Source: Bacteroidota bacterium
GTDB taxonomy: Bacteria > Bacteroidota > Bacteroidia > Chitinophagales > Saprospiraceae
Assembly (NCBI GenBank): GCA_017858735.1
Contig: JAFMBH010000002.1
Location: 85,363-149,362 of the forward strand
Reading direction: 5' to 3'
Length of the DNA: 64,000 bases
Every line of letters starts with the position of its first letter. Position 1 is the first letter of the stretch. Positions 51,767 through 63,184 of this stretch are shown in pieces. The notes under the pieces are model-generated. The model had not been told where the DNA came from. It did not search any database and saw nothing but the letters and a program-made list of their open reading frames with translations. The position numbers and the translations under genes are program-made.

Positions 51767-52900
51767 TTATTTCAACCATTCACTAAAATTATTTATGTTT
51801 ATCAACTCAAAAGAAGCATCTGGATAGGCACTTTTCCATTGGGTTGGTATTTTAACTTTCTCTTCTTTCCATTTGAATTCATAACCAAACAAGGAACCAT
51901 CCCTTTCTTCGACCCAGTCAATTTCTTGTTGTTCATAGGTTCTCCAGAAATAATTGTTAGATGAAATCCTCCTGTATTCCTGATATTTTAATCTTTCGCT
52001 AATCATATAGTTTTCCCACAAAGCACCAATATCATTTCGTGCCTGCAGGGGATTGAAATTAGCAATTACAGCGTTCCTGATGCCATTATCCAGGAAATAC
52101 CATCTTGAATTTTTAGTAATTTCTTTTCTTAAATTTCGACTAAATCCTTCAACTTTATGAAGAATGAATACTTTACTTAATAAGTCCAGGTATTTTTCTA
52201 CCGTATTTTTACTTATGCCTAATTGGATACCTAATTCTTGAAGGGATACTTCTCCACCAATTTGAAAGGCAATCAACCGTAAAAGATTAAATATTTTCTG
52301 GGAATTCTTAATATGCTCATATACCAATATGTCTTTAAGCAAATAAGAACTAATCATTTCGTTTAAATAATCTACTTTATCCTGGCGATCAGGCAGATGC
52401 AATAATTCAGGATAATTACCGAAAATCAGTCTTTCCCGAACCTTGTCCATTTTATTAATATTATTTTCAATCTGGGTATATTCATTTTCAGATAGCGTAT
52501 ATAATGTAAAAGTGTATTTTCTTCCTGTTAAAGGTTCTCCGGCATTTTTATGTATGTCAAATGAAGATGAACCAGATATAATAATTCTAAGTCCTTCTAT
52601 TTCATCAATCATAAGTTTGAGTTTCAGACCTATTTCAGGAATTTTTTGTGCTTCGTCAATGTAGAGTAGTTTACAGGTACCTAAAATCTGTTTATAATTT
52701 TCTATACTTCTTATGGAAAGTTTATCATGAACATTTATATCATCTCCATTTAGCCTAAGTATTGGCTCATTCACTTTGGCAAGTATTTCATTTACAAGCA
52801 TCGTTTTTCCAACGCGTCGTGCGCCATATAAGATCACCACCTTGTTAGGTTGCAACTTTTTTAATATCAAATTCGATAACTCTCTGACTAAATAAATCAT
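51767..52900 (-). CDS. AAA-family ATPase with DUF4143 C-terminal domain
   Basis: VVILYGARRVGKTMLVNEIL; LLYIDEAQKIPEIG; IIISGSSSFDI; C-terminal RWYFLDNGIRNAVIANFNPL...LWENYMISER...FWRTYEQQEIDWVEE. Confidence 0.9.
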   Translation of the reverse strand: MIYLVRELSNLILKKLQPNKVVILYGARRVGKTMLVNEILAKVNEPILRLNGDDINVHDKLSIRSIENYKQILGTCKLLYIDEAQKIPEIGLKLKLMIDEIEGLRIIISGSSSFDIHKNAGEPLTGRKYTFTLYTLSENEYTQIENNINKMDKVRERLIFGNYPELLHLPDRQDKVDYLNEMISSYLLKDILVYEHIKNSQKIFNLLRLIAFQIGGEVSLQELGIQLGISKNTVEKYLDLLSKVFILHKVEGFSRNLRKEITKNSRWYFLDNGIRNAVIANFNPLQARNDIGALWENYMISERLKYQEYRRISSNNYFWRTYEQQEIDWVEERDGSLFGYEFKWKEEKVKIPTQWKSAYPDASFELININNFSEWLK

Positions 52901-53007
52901 AATCCCGTCATTTTAATGACGCAATTTAGGTAAAATTTAGTTATATTATATAATTTGTGGTCAGTTCATTGAAATTAATGGATTATCGCACAATATTGAA
53001 TTGATTA

Positions 53008-53121
53008 TTAAGGGGTGAAATGGTAAAAAAATATATTTCTCTCACTGAGGACTAAACTTCCCACTTCCAATGCTTCTGTATCAAACAAAAGTTGAACGTT
53101 TATTTTTTTTACAGACTTCAT
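53008..53121 (-). pseudogene. Truncated hipA-like remnant (37 codons)
   Basis: ATG at 53121-53119 overlaps the HTH stop TGA (53120-53118). Translation MKSVKKINVQLLFDTEALEVGSLVLSERNIFFYHFTP* resembles a HipA N-terminal strand region (VGxLxxxxRxIxFxY), then stops. Confidence 0.6.
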
Positions 53122-53408
53122 ATTCTGCGTTTTTTATCGCTGAATAATCGCTCAATCTCTTTCATGTTTTCAAAGGGTTTCAGTATCGTATCAAGGTCGT
53201 CAAGCCTTCCCAACACATCGATTAACAGGAATAGAGACTGGATGGAAATCTGCCCACTTGTTTCAAAACGTTTTAAGCTACCTAAAGAAACACCGGAGCG
53301 GCGCGCCAATTCACTTTGGGTAAATCCGGCTTGTTTTCTTAACATTTTATGTCGCTTTGCCATTTCCAGCATCCAGTCAGCTGGTTTTTTATTTAATCCA
53401 TATTGCAT
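53118..53408 (-). CDS. XRE/HipB-like helix-turn-helix transcriptional regulator
   Basis: LRKQAGFTQSELARRSGVSLGSLKRFETSGQISIQSLFLLIDVLGRLDDLDTIL. Confidence 0.9.
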   Translation of the reverse strand: MQYGLNKKPADWMLEMAKRHKMLRKQAGFTQSELARRSGVSLGSLKRFETSGQISIQSLFLLIDVLGRLDDLDTILKPFENMKEIERLFSDKKRRI

Positions 53409-53412
53409 AAAA

Positions 53413-53470
53413 TAGATAATATTTTAACTAAAATACGCATTTTTATTATAAATAGCTAATATATTATCTA
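53413..53470. promoter_or_regulatory. Twin palindromic operator-like sites upstream of the hipB-like gene
   Basis: tagataatattttaacta (53413-53430) and tagctaatatattatcta (53453-53470), starts 40 bp apart; also a perfect 14-bp IR aaaatagataatat (53409-53422)/atattatctatttt (53461-53474). Confidence 0.6.
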
Positions 53471-53614
53471 TTTTAAATGCACTTTAGGTTTAAATAAACC
53501 TGATGAAATAGCTTAATAGGTAAACTTCATTGGTATTATTTAAAAATGGAGTATATTAACATTGTAGAACTGATTATCTGCTTATATTTATTTAGAATTA
53601 GTTAAAAAATAGAT

Positions 53615-55831
53615 ATGAATAAATATCTCTTAGTCGTCTTTTTTGTCCCCTTTTTTCCAAATATGGTCTTCGCTCAGACGAAAATGGTCCAGCCTATTTA
53701 TCAGGATAAACCTTACCTACAAGACTATAGTGTAAAATATTATACTCAAAGTGCTGAGGTTCAACTTGAATCATCGCATAGTGACAGAAATGGTAACGTA
53801 AGTGTTTTTTCTAATAATGGTTTGCTAATTCCTCACAATGGGCAGTTTTTGTACCCGGGTACTTTTCAAGCCGATAAAAAATATCGGACCATTGGCAACA
53901 AAACGGTTCAAGGTGCTTTTGCTTACAAAGATCAATTTGTTTTAATCGATGATAAAGCCGTTTTTAGTAACGCCTGGGCTGGTTCTGTCTATTGTCATCA
54001 CGAGCTTCCAAAGGCAAATAAAGGCGTTGGGGGTAAAAATTTTGATTTTTTGATTGCTTACGAAAATGATTTTCATTATGTAAGTGAATCTAAAACACGG
54101 TTTACATCGACATTAGAGGATAAAATACTAAACCTTCGATATCAGGCGGGTTCCAATTTGTTCTGGTTACTTAGTGCGAAGGGCCTCTATAAATTTAATC
54201 CTGCAACGAATACTAATCTTTTGGTTTATAGCGGTACTGAACTTACCTCATTTGATATTCAGGGTAATAATGCCGTGATTGGAACTAAAAAGGGGTATTT
54301 TTTAGTCGATGTAGTCACCGGAAAAGCTTCCAGCTTAAATCAAAAATTACCTGTTACAGATATAACGGCTGTTTGCGTGATTGGGGATAGAATCTGGTTC
54401 GGTTCCACCAATGGTGCGTTTGCTTCGCGGAAAGATGGAAAGTATGATTATTATCAGGGGGAACGCTGGCTTCCGGGAAACCTTGTTAAAAGCATTAATC
54501 CAGGTCCAAATAATAGTGTCCTTGTGGTTACCGATGCTGGCCTGGGTCAGATTTGTTTTAAATCTATGACCTTACATGAAAAGGCACAGTTTTTTCAACA
54601 ACAAGTGCGTCAACGTCATATTAGAAATGGTTTTAACGCTTCGCTGGTAGGCATGGAAAAGGGAAATCTAAGCAGTGGATTTTTAGCAGATTCCGATAAT
54701 GATGGGCTTTGGACGTCCATGTATTTTGGTGCGGAAATTTTTCGCTATGCGGTAACTAAAGAGGCTGATGCCTTGGCAAATATCAGGGAATGCCTCGATG
54801 CTATGGAGCGTTTATATACGATTAATCCTATACCCGGCTTTCCATCTCGGTCTTTTGAACGACGCGGATTTATTGAAAAATTAAGTGATCCGGAACGTTG
54901 GCAACATTCTCCGGATCAGGAATGGGACTGGAAAGCGACTACTTCTTCAGACGAGGTGATTGGCCATATTTTTGCCTTTGGTGCCTTAGCTGAATTGGTG
55001 CAGGTTCCAGATGTGAAATCCCGCGCTATTCAACTTATCGATACCCTAATGTCGCATATCATTAAAAATGACTGGTATCTCATAGATTATGACGGGAAAC
55101 CTACTCTTTGGGGTAAATGGAATCCTTCTTATGTGAATGGTTTTCCTACCAATGTGGGTGACCGGAAATTAAATTCCAGTAATATCGTTGCTATGCTTCA
55201 AACAGCTTACCGCTTTACCAATAAACCAATCTATAAGGAGAAGGCTTTTGAACTCATGAATAAACATAAATATTATGAAAATTTAATGAGACCTATGGCT
55301 TTTATAAGCATGGCACCCGCAAATGCCGATGATTATTCCAAATATCTTTCCGAAGCGTGGAATCATTCCGATGATGAAATGTATTTTATGGGCTATTGGG
55401 GGCTTTTTAGATATGCTTTTAATGATACCCTGAAAACGAGTTTTAAAAAATCTATTATAGACCATTTTCAAGCGGAACGTCCGGAAAAAGAAGGTCTTTG
55501 GAATATTTTTACTGCCGTAACGGGTACGCCTGATTTCGATTTAAATGAGGGGGTTTGGTATTTGAAAGAACATCCCTTAGATCTTATCGATTGGGCCATT
55601 GCTAATAGTCATAGGGCAGATATTGAGAAAATAGCGCCTAATTTTAGAAATCAAACCATCAAGGAGGTACTTCCTCCCGATGAACGTCCTGTTCAACGTC
55701 ATAATGCCAATATGTTTAATCTCGATAGGAAGGCAGGTAACGGTGTTTCAGAACACAGTGCCGGCGATATCTGGCTTTTACCCTATTGGATGGGCCGATT
55801 CCTTGGGGTAATTAGTGCCCCATCAAAATAA
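53615..55831 (+). CDS. Secreted protein: N-terminal beta-propeller-like region and C-terminal (alpha/alpha)6-toroid-like region
   Basis: Signal peptide; propeller-type segments (DITAVCVIGDRIWFGSTNGAFASRKDGKYDYYQGERWLPGN); C-terminal helical part with SGFLADSDNDGLWTSMYFGAEIFRYAVTKEADALANIRECLDAMERL and SSDEVIGHIFAFGALAEL. Confidence 0.7.
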   Translation: MNKYLLVVFFVPFFPNMVFAQTKMVQPIYQDKPYLQDYSVKYYTQSAEVQLESSHSDRNGNVSVFSNNGLLIPHNGQFLYPGTFQADKKYRTIGNKTVQGAFAYKDQFVLIDDKAVFSNAWAGSVYCHHELPKANKGVGGKNFDFLIAYENDFHYVSESKTRFTSTLEDKILNLRYQAGSNLFWLLSAKGLYKFNPATNTNLLVYSGTELTSFDIQGNNAVIGTKKGYFLVDVVTGKASSLNQKLPVTDITAVCVIGDRIWFGSTNGAFASRKDGKYDYYQGERWLPGNLVKSINPGPNNSVLVVTDAGLGQICFKSMTLHEKAQFFQQQVRQRHIRNGFNASLVGMEKGNLSSGFLADSDNDGLWTSMYFGAEIFRYAVTKEADALANIRECLDAMERLYTINPIPGFPSRSFERRGFIEKLSDPERWQHSPDQEWDWKATTSSDEVIGHIFAFGALAELVQVPDVKSRAIQLIDTLMSHIIKNDWYLIDYDGKPTLWGKWNPSYVNGFPTNVGDRKLNSSNIVAMLQTAYRFTNKPIYKEKAFELMNKHKYYENLMRPMAFISMAPANADDYSKYLSEAWNHSDDEMYFMGYWGLFRYAFNDTLKTSFKKSIIDHFQAERPEKEGLWNIFTAVTGTPDFDLNEGVWYLKEHPLDLIDWAIANSHRADIEKIAPNFRNQTIKEVLPPDERPVQRHNANMFNLDRKAGNGVSEHSAGDIWLLPYWMGRFLGVISAPSK

Positions 55832-55837
55832 TGATTT

Positions 55838-55869
55838 AAGAGGCTGTTTAAAAAGATAATCTCTTTTTT
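55838..55869 (+). terminator. Weak intrinsic terminator
   Basis: aagaggctgtttaaaaagataatctcttttttt after the stop at 55831. Confidence 0.5.
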
Positions 55870-55895
55870 TAGGACGAGTTATTTAGTGGGGTTCT

Positions 55896-56107
55896 GAATC
55901 AGGATTTGCAGGATTTTGAGGATTAAAGAGAACGTCTTCGGTTTGGGTGTAAGGGTTATTTGTAGAGGATTACTTTTTACACTTCTTTTCGCCGATGCGT
56001 AACGCATCGGCGAGGGGCTTAGCAATGAAAGTACCATTTAATAATAATCTTCAGAATCAATCTAACGACGCTATGGTTAATCCTAGAAATCTTGTAAATC
56101 CTGATTC
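55896..56107. repeat. Full copy 2 of the 212-bp MITE-like palindromic element; conserved flank continues to about 56155
   Basis: TIRs 55896-55925 and 56078-56107 (26/30 complementary); identical 23-bp central palindrome cgccgatgcgtaacgcatcggcg at 55990-56012; same 212-bp length and same hairpin offset (94 bp) as copy 1. Confidence 0.9.
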
Positions 56108-56363
56108 AAATAACTTGCTACTGCACGCATAATTTCCACCCAAGAATGGGTGCATAATTGCTCCAAATTATTTTTATTTTACATTTTTGTAGGTTTTAGT
56201 GCCTTTAAGATAACTTATTAGGAGGGTATTTTTTATCTTTTTATACTTTAAATAAACAAGCTATTATTATTTATAAAGTAGGACAATAGCTTTATATGTA
56301 GTAAATTACAAAAAATTAAACAAATTGATTTTCAGCTTGTTTGAACCATTTTATCACCTTGGA

Positions 56364-57086
56364 ATGCCTACTTTAATCTCTTTTAAGTCCGTTGTCGGGT
56401 TATTTTTCCTTGTTTTTTTGCTCTCTTGCAAGAAAAACGAGAACGAAGTTGTGCCAAAAGAAATAGTGGGTTTTAATGGAGAGTTAGTTAAGTCATTGAC
56501 CTGGCTGGCATTAGGTGATTCTTATACCATTGGTCAGGGGGTAAAAGAACAGGAAAGATTTCCGGCACAGGCAGTTAAATTATTAGATGAACGAAACTTT
56601 TTTGTTAATGAGTTGAATTATGTTGCGGTAACTGGCTGGACCACAAATGATTTAATGGTTGGATTAGATTATTATAAACCAAAATCACATACTATCGTAA
56701 GTTTGTTGATAGGTGTGAATGACCAATACATAGAATGGGACACGGTAGGGTACAGGGAGAGATTGTCAGTCCTTATGAAACGGTCTATTGTGCTGGCAAA
56801 CAATAAACCTAATCATGTCTTTGTTTTATCCATTCCAGATTATAGCGTAACCCCTTATGCCCGTTTTCTCGATGCTAAGGAAATTGCTCTGCAGATTAAT
56901 CAGTTTAACCAGATTATTTATGAGGTGTCGGAAGAATATGGTTGTCCATTTGTCGATATTACCCCATTTACCAGGGAGGCCGAAAATAATCCGTCCTTAA
57001 TTTGCGATGATAATCTTCATCCTTCCGGCTATGATTATGGCAGATGGGCAGAAAAACTGGTAACCGCTATTCGGGGTGTTTTATAA
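56364..57086 (+). CDS. SGNH/GDSL hydrolase family lipoprotein
   Basis: Lipobox FLLSC; LALGDSYTIGQGV (GDS block), SLLIGVNDQY, CDDNLHPSGYDYGRWA (D-x-x-H). ATG at 56364 gives a normal signal peptide. Confidence 0.85.
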   Translation: MPTLISFKSVVGLFFLVFLLSCKKNENEVVPKEIVGFNGELVKSLTWLALGDSYTIGQGVKEQERFPAQAVKLLDERNFFVNELNYVAVTGWTTNDLMVGLDYYKPKSHTIVSLLIGVNDQYIEWDTVGYRERLSVLMKRSIVLANNKPNHVFVLSIPDYSVTPYARFLDAKEIALQINQFNQIIYEVSEEYGCPFVDITPFTREAENNPSLICDDNLHPSGYDYGRWAEKLVTAIRGVL

Positions 57087-57114
57087 TTACCCTGAATAGC
57101 AGGTTACAGATATT

Positions 57115-58443
57115 TTATTTTTCAAATTCAATGATGTATTCAGAAAAATATCTACCAAGATTAGAATATTTAAAGAAAAGTCGCGCTTTTTTACCAAGTT
57201 TCAAACTGGTATTTTTTGCTGCAATATCTTCTTTTGTTTTCATAGGTTGAAGGGAAGGGTACCAAAGAACATGACCAGGTTTTTGAACCAGAACCTGAGG
57301 TTCAGTCCATTTTTGAGAATGATCATCCATCCCTAAATCCTTATGATAATTAAAGGAAATATATAGTTTATCGCCTATCCATGATTGTCCTTCTACATGT
57401 CCCATCAGCATGACCCAGCAATTTAAATAGGTATTCCAGCTTACGGAAGGACCCCAATGAAATCCACCAGACTTAGATGAAGCGGGACCCCCGCCTTTTT
57501 CTATTGGAATCTGTAATGATTTGATAGGTTCACCGATACCGTCCCAGGGAGCATTAAATCCCGTTCCGTCCCAACGATTTGCTTTTCCCCGGGGTTGATC
57601 GAGATCTGAAATGAGCATTCTTGCCACACTAATACATTGTCCGGAATGTTCTTTTTCAGGCGTATAGGTGGCAGGGTCATATATACCAGGATAGCCGTAT
57701 TCACCATAAAAAAGATATAAATAATCGCCCACGGCAACGGCGGAAGGATCACCAATTCCCCCGGCAAACGTTTTAGATATATTATGTTTATTTAAAATCA
57801 TCCGAGGTTGTTTATCCTCGAGAAATAGCCCTTTATTTTCCCAGTGCCAGCCTCCGTCGGTCGATTTCATAACACCAATTCTGGGAACTGCGGCAGGGGT
57901 AATTCTATCCGTTAGACCCAGGGGCCAGTCTTTATCGAGGTAACCTTCCTTTGTTTCAGGATTAAAAGGCAGGGTTTCCGGATAGTTTTCATTGTGATAA
58001 ATGGCGTACAAGGTGCGACCAGAGGAGTCGTTTTTAGCCTGATAAACCGTTTCAAACCAAATGGCACCATGTAAGCCTTTTTGCCCTACTGGAGCATTCA
58101 GTGGTAAGGAAGGGGCTATATATTTATCTGCCGGCGTACTAAAAACCTCATCTGCATTGAATCCAGAGGCGAATTTCAAATCTCTGGCATACCCCCAAAC
58201 AGGATCCTCTCCATATTTTCCAGGAAAAATCCTGAGGGTATCGCCAATCCAGGCTTCCGCCATATTACAGTCAACAAAATTATTGAAATGAAAAGTATCC
58301 GTAGTTATCAACTTAAATTCAACCCCGTTAGACTGGTCAGTTTTACCTTCATTTTCTTTATACGAAGGTTGACACCCTGCCAACATTATTACTAAAAATA
58401 GAAGATTTTGGGCAGATAAATAAGGGCTGCTCTTGTATGCCAT
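57115..58443 (-). CDS. Lipoprotein, beta-propeller-like (glycosidase-fold-like), function unknown
   Basis: Lipobox IMLAGC; GGIGDPSAVAVGDYLYLFYGEYGYPG; RIGVMKSTDGGWHWENKGLFL; GPSVSWNTYLNCWVMLMGH. Confidence 0.65.
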   Translation of the reverse strand: MAYKSSPYLSAQNLLFLVIMLAGCQPSYKENEGKTDQSNGVEFKLITTDTFHFNNFVDCNMAEAWIGDTLRIFPGKYGEDPVWGYARDLKFASGFNADEVFSTPADKYIAPSLPLNAPVGQKGLHGAIWFETVYQAKNDSSGRTLYAIYHNENYPETLPFNPETKEGYLDKDWPLGLTDRITPAAVPRIGVMKSTDGGWHWENKGLFLEDKQPRMILNKHNISKTFAGGIGDPSAVAVGDYLYLFYGEYGYPGIYDPATYTPEKEHSGQCISVARMLISDLDQPRGKANRWDGTGFNAPWDGIGEPIKSLQIPIEKGGGPASSKSGGFHWGPSVSWNTYLNCWVMLMGHVEGQSWIGDKLYISFNYHKDLGMDDHSQKWTEPQVLVQKPGHVLWYPSLQPMKTKEDIAAKNTSLKLGKKARLFFKYSNLGRYFSEYIIEFEK

Positions 58444-58470
58444 AATTTCCTTAGTTTAAATATAAAAATA

Positions 58471-60408
58471 CTAAAACTTTAGATTTATTCCTCCGGAAAT
58501 CATGAACGGAATGCTTTGGTATCCATATATATCAAAGAATTTTTTGTTGAATAAATTCTGAGCATCAATGAAAAAGGAGACCTTATCGCTCATTTTATAC
58601 GACCCATATCCATTGAATATTGTGTATGGTTCTAACACTACATCTGCCTGTTCATAACCTCCTATGTCATATCTGGCACTCAAAGTTTTGCTGCTTATGC
58701 TGGCAAATAGCTTAGTGGATATCTCATAATTTAAGGTTAAGTTCAACGTATGTGCTGGTCTGCGCAATAAATACGGATAGGTAATGGATTCTTTGTTTGT
58801 CTCCCTGTTTTGGGTCAATTCCTGTCCACTTAAATAGGTGTAATTCATATTTAAATGAAAGGATTTAGTTACATCAAGATTCGATTCAAGTTCAAAGCCA
58901 TTAACTCGTTGTTCCACAAAATTGAAATACTTAAAGTCCACGAAATTATAGTCTATTCCGGAAGTTATCTGTCTTGAAAAAAAGACGCCTCTAAAAAAAG
59001 ATCGGGCAGATTTATATTGAACGCCCACCTCGACATTTATAGCTTCCTCTGGTTTTAAATCTAGATTTCCAGCGTAAAAATCATATAATTGATAGATACT
59101 TGGTACTTTGTAAGCAGAGGAAATACTTCCCATAATCATCCAATGTTCATTATACCGAAAAGAAGGATTGAGCGTAAAGGTAGAATTTACGCCATAAATG
59201 GAATGTTTATTAAATCTACTGCCCAATTCAAGTTGAAACGGATTTTTATCAGAGGAGTAAAGGATAGAACCGTAAACGGAATATTGGGAAATACGCGAAT
59301 CCTTAAATTCATTTTCGAACGGACCAAAAGAACTGACAGACAAATACAAACTGTTCATAGAAGAAGTGCGAAGTTCACTGCCCATTATGGCAGTTACGTT
59401 TTTTAAAATTTTGATGTTGCCAAACAACTCCGTATAATCCGAATATCCGTTCAGAGAATGAGTAGAAAATAGGGGACTCCCTGCACTAAAATCTTTATCG
59501 TAATATCTACTATTATTGACCTTTTGATAATTTCCGGTAAGGGAAAACTGCCCTTTTTTGTAGGTAAATCCAGCGCCTGCAAAGAGCGCCTGGTCTTCAG
59601 AGAAAAAATGTATGGCATCAGAAAAAGGCCCGTTATCTAAGTCAGTCTTGTAATATCTGTGTTGGATAAAGGAGTTGAAAGTTAGGGTTTTGTTAGCTTG
59701 ATACGCTAGGGATGCGCCAAAATTATTTCCAAATAGGGCATCGGTATCAAAACCTGAGGTGCCCGTGCTGTCAAATGCGGAGGAGAATCCTGCACTACTT
59801 TGATGATTAAAACGGGCAGTGTATTTAAATTTTCCGAATTTACCGGACGCATTTACATTGCTTTTAAAAACGCCATAATTACCTGCCGTCAAATTGGCGT
59901 TCAGGTGAACGAGTTTATCTATATCATTTTTAGTAGTGATGAAATTAATTACACCACCCAGCGCATCACTTCCATAGAGCGTACTTTGAGCTCCTTTACA
60001 AATCTCAATCCGCTCTATATCATTTACAGAGAGGAGATTAAGATTAAATTCATTGTTAATCATAGAGGGGTCATTCATAGGAATTCCGTCTATGAGAATC
60101 AATGTTCTACCACTTGATGCACCGCGGAGAAAAACGGTTTGCGCACTGCCAATATTATTGAGGGCACCGTTAACAATGAGACCTGCTTGTTCATTTAAAA
60201 TTTGTGCGACGGTTTTACCGGCACTTTTTTCCAGCAGATCTTTTGAAATAATAGTTATTATTTTCCCCGTTGTACTTTGTTTTTGTTCCGTTTTATTTGC
60301 GGTGACAACAATGGGGTCAAACAGGACAGAGGTAACGGTGTCGAGTTGTGAATAAACAACAAAAGGAATAGATAGGGCGGTTAAAAAACCAAACATTTTT
60401 TTACTCAT
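58471..60408 (-). CDS. TonB-dependent receptor, BtuB-like (cobalamin uptake)
   Basis: TonB box region VLFDPIVVTANKTEQ; plug SAQTVFLRGASSGRTLILIDGIPMNDPS, IERIEICKGAQSTLYGSDALGGVINFITTK; downstream of a cobalamin riboswitch on the same strand. Confidence 0.9.
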   Translation of the reverse strand: MSKKMFGFLTALSIPFVVYSQLDTVTSVLFDPIVVTANKTEQKQSTTGKIITIISKDLLEKSAGKTVAQILNEQAGLIVNGALNNIGSAQTVFLRGASSGRTLILIDGIPMNDPSMINNEFNLNLLSVNDIERIEICKGAQSTLYGSDALGGVINFITTKNDIDKLVHLNANLTAGNYGVFKSNVNASGKFGKFKYTARFNHQSSAGFSSAFDSTGTSGFDTDALFGNNFGASLAYQANKTLTFNSFIQHRYYKTDLDNGPFSDAIHFFSEDQALFAGAGFTYKKGQFSLTGNYQKVNNSRYYDKDFSAGSPLFSTHSLNGYSDYTELFGNIKILKNVTAIMGSELRTSSMNSLYLSVSSFGPFENEFKDSRISQYSVYGSILYSSDKNPFQLELGSRFNKHSIYGVNSTFTLNPSFRYNEHWMIMGSISSAYKVPSIYQLYDFYAGNLDLKPEEAINVEVGVQYKSARSFFRGVFFSRQITSGIDYNFVDFKYFNFVEQRVNGFELESNLDVTKSFHLNMNYTYLSGQELTQNRETNKESITYPYLLRRPAHTLNLTLNYEISTKLFASISSKTLSARYDIGGYEQADVVLEPYTIFNGYGSYKMSDKVSFFIDAQNLFNKKFFDIYGYQSIPFMISGGINLKF

Positions 60409-60527
60409 TGTAATGAAATATTAGATGACACAATGAGCTCCCGGATAATACGACAAATGAGATAAACCCCACTTTAGAGGTAAACAACACTAGCAGCCTT
60501 TCTCCCGAAAGCTTGAACGCTTTTTCA

Positions 60528-60703
60528 AAAGGCAGGTCTTCTGGCTCATTTTAAAATAGACACCTTCCCATTTGAAAAACAGTGGTGTATCGTCTATTTT
60601 TTATATACTTTTTATAGCATATCAAAATTTACAGCTACGGGGATAGCTCCTGATTTAAACAGGATTCCCTTTTAATTCCGCTTGAACGGAAACCAATTGA
60701 ACC
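60528..60703 (-). promoter_or_regulatory. Cobalamin (B12) riboswitch
   Basis: Minus strand: ggttcaattggtttcc...aaaagggaatcctgt...caggagctatccccgtagctgtaa...cactg...gggaaggtgtc...atgagccagaagacctgcc, the conserved cobalamin aptamer blocks including the B12 box. Confidence 0.93.
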
Positions 60704-60704
60704 T

Positions 60705-60712
60705 CAAATATA
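60705..60712 (-). promoter_or_regulatory. Candidate -7 element upstream of the cobalamin riboswitch
   Basis: Minus strand tatatttg (TAnnTTTG) immediately before the aptamer. Confidence 0.45.
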
Positions 60713-60814
60713 TTTTTATTTTATGTCAATCCAGTTTTTTTTGAAGGGAAAAATATTTAATTCTTATTCCTTATGGTTATTTTCAACCATTCATTTTTAA
60801 GATTGTTATTATAG

Positions 60815-63091
<2,277 letters not shown>

Positions 63092-63112
63092 TGAAGTAAG
63101 TTATATTTTGTT

Positions 63113-63148
63113 AAAGAGGTTATCTAAAAAGGTAGCCTCTTTTTTTTT
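63113..63148 (+). terminator. Intrinsic terminator after katG
   Basis: aaagaggttatc-taaaaa-ggtagcctctttttttttt: 12-bp stem with G.U pairs and a long U-tract. Confidence 0.85.
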
Positions 63149-63184
63149 GTTTTTTCTTGGCGAAAATTACCCCTAACGCTCGGC

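Noticed and set aside
51748-51767. atggtc-aagtgtta-gaccat inverted repeat at the 3' end of the DUF4143 ATPase gene
   Set aside because: Only 6 bp with no U-tract; could be chance in AT-rich sequence.
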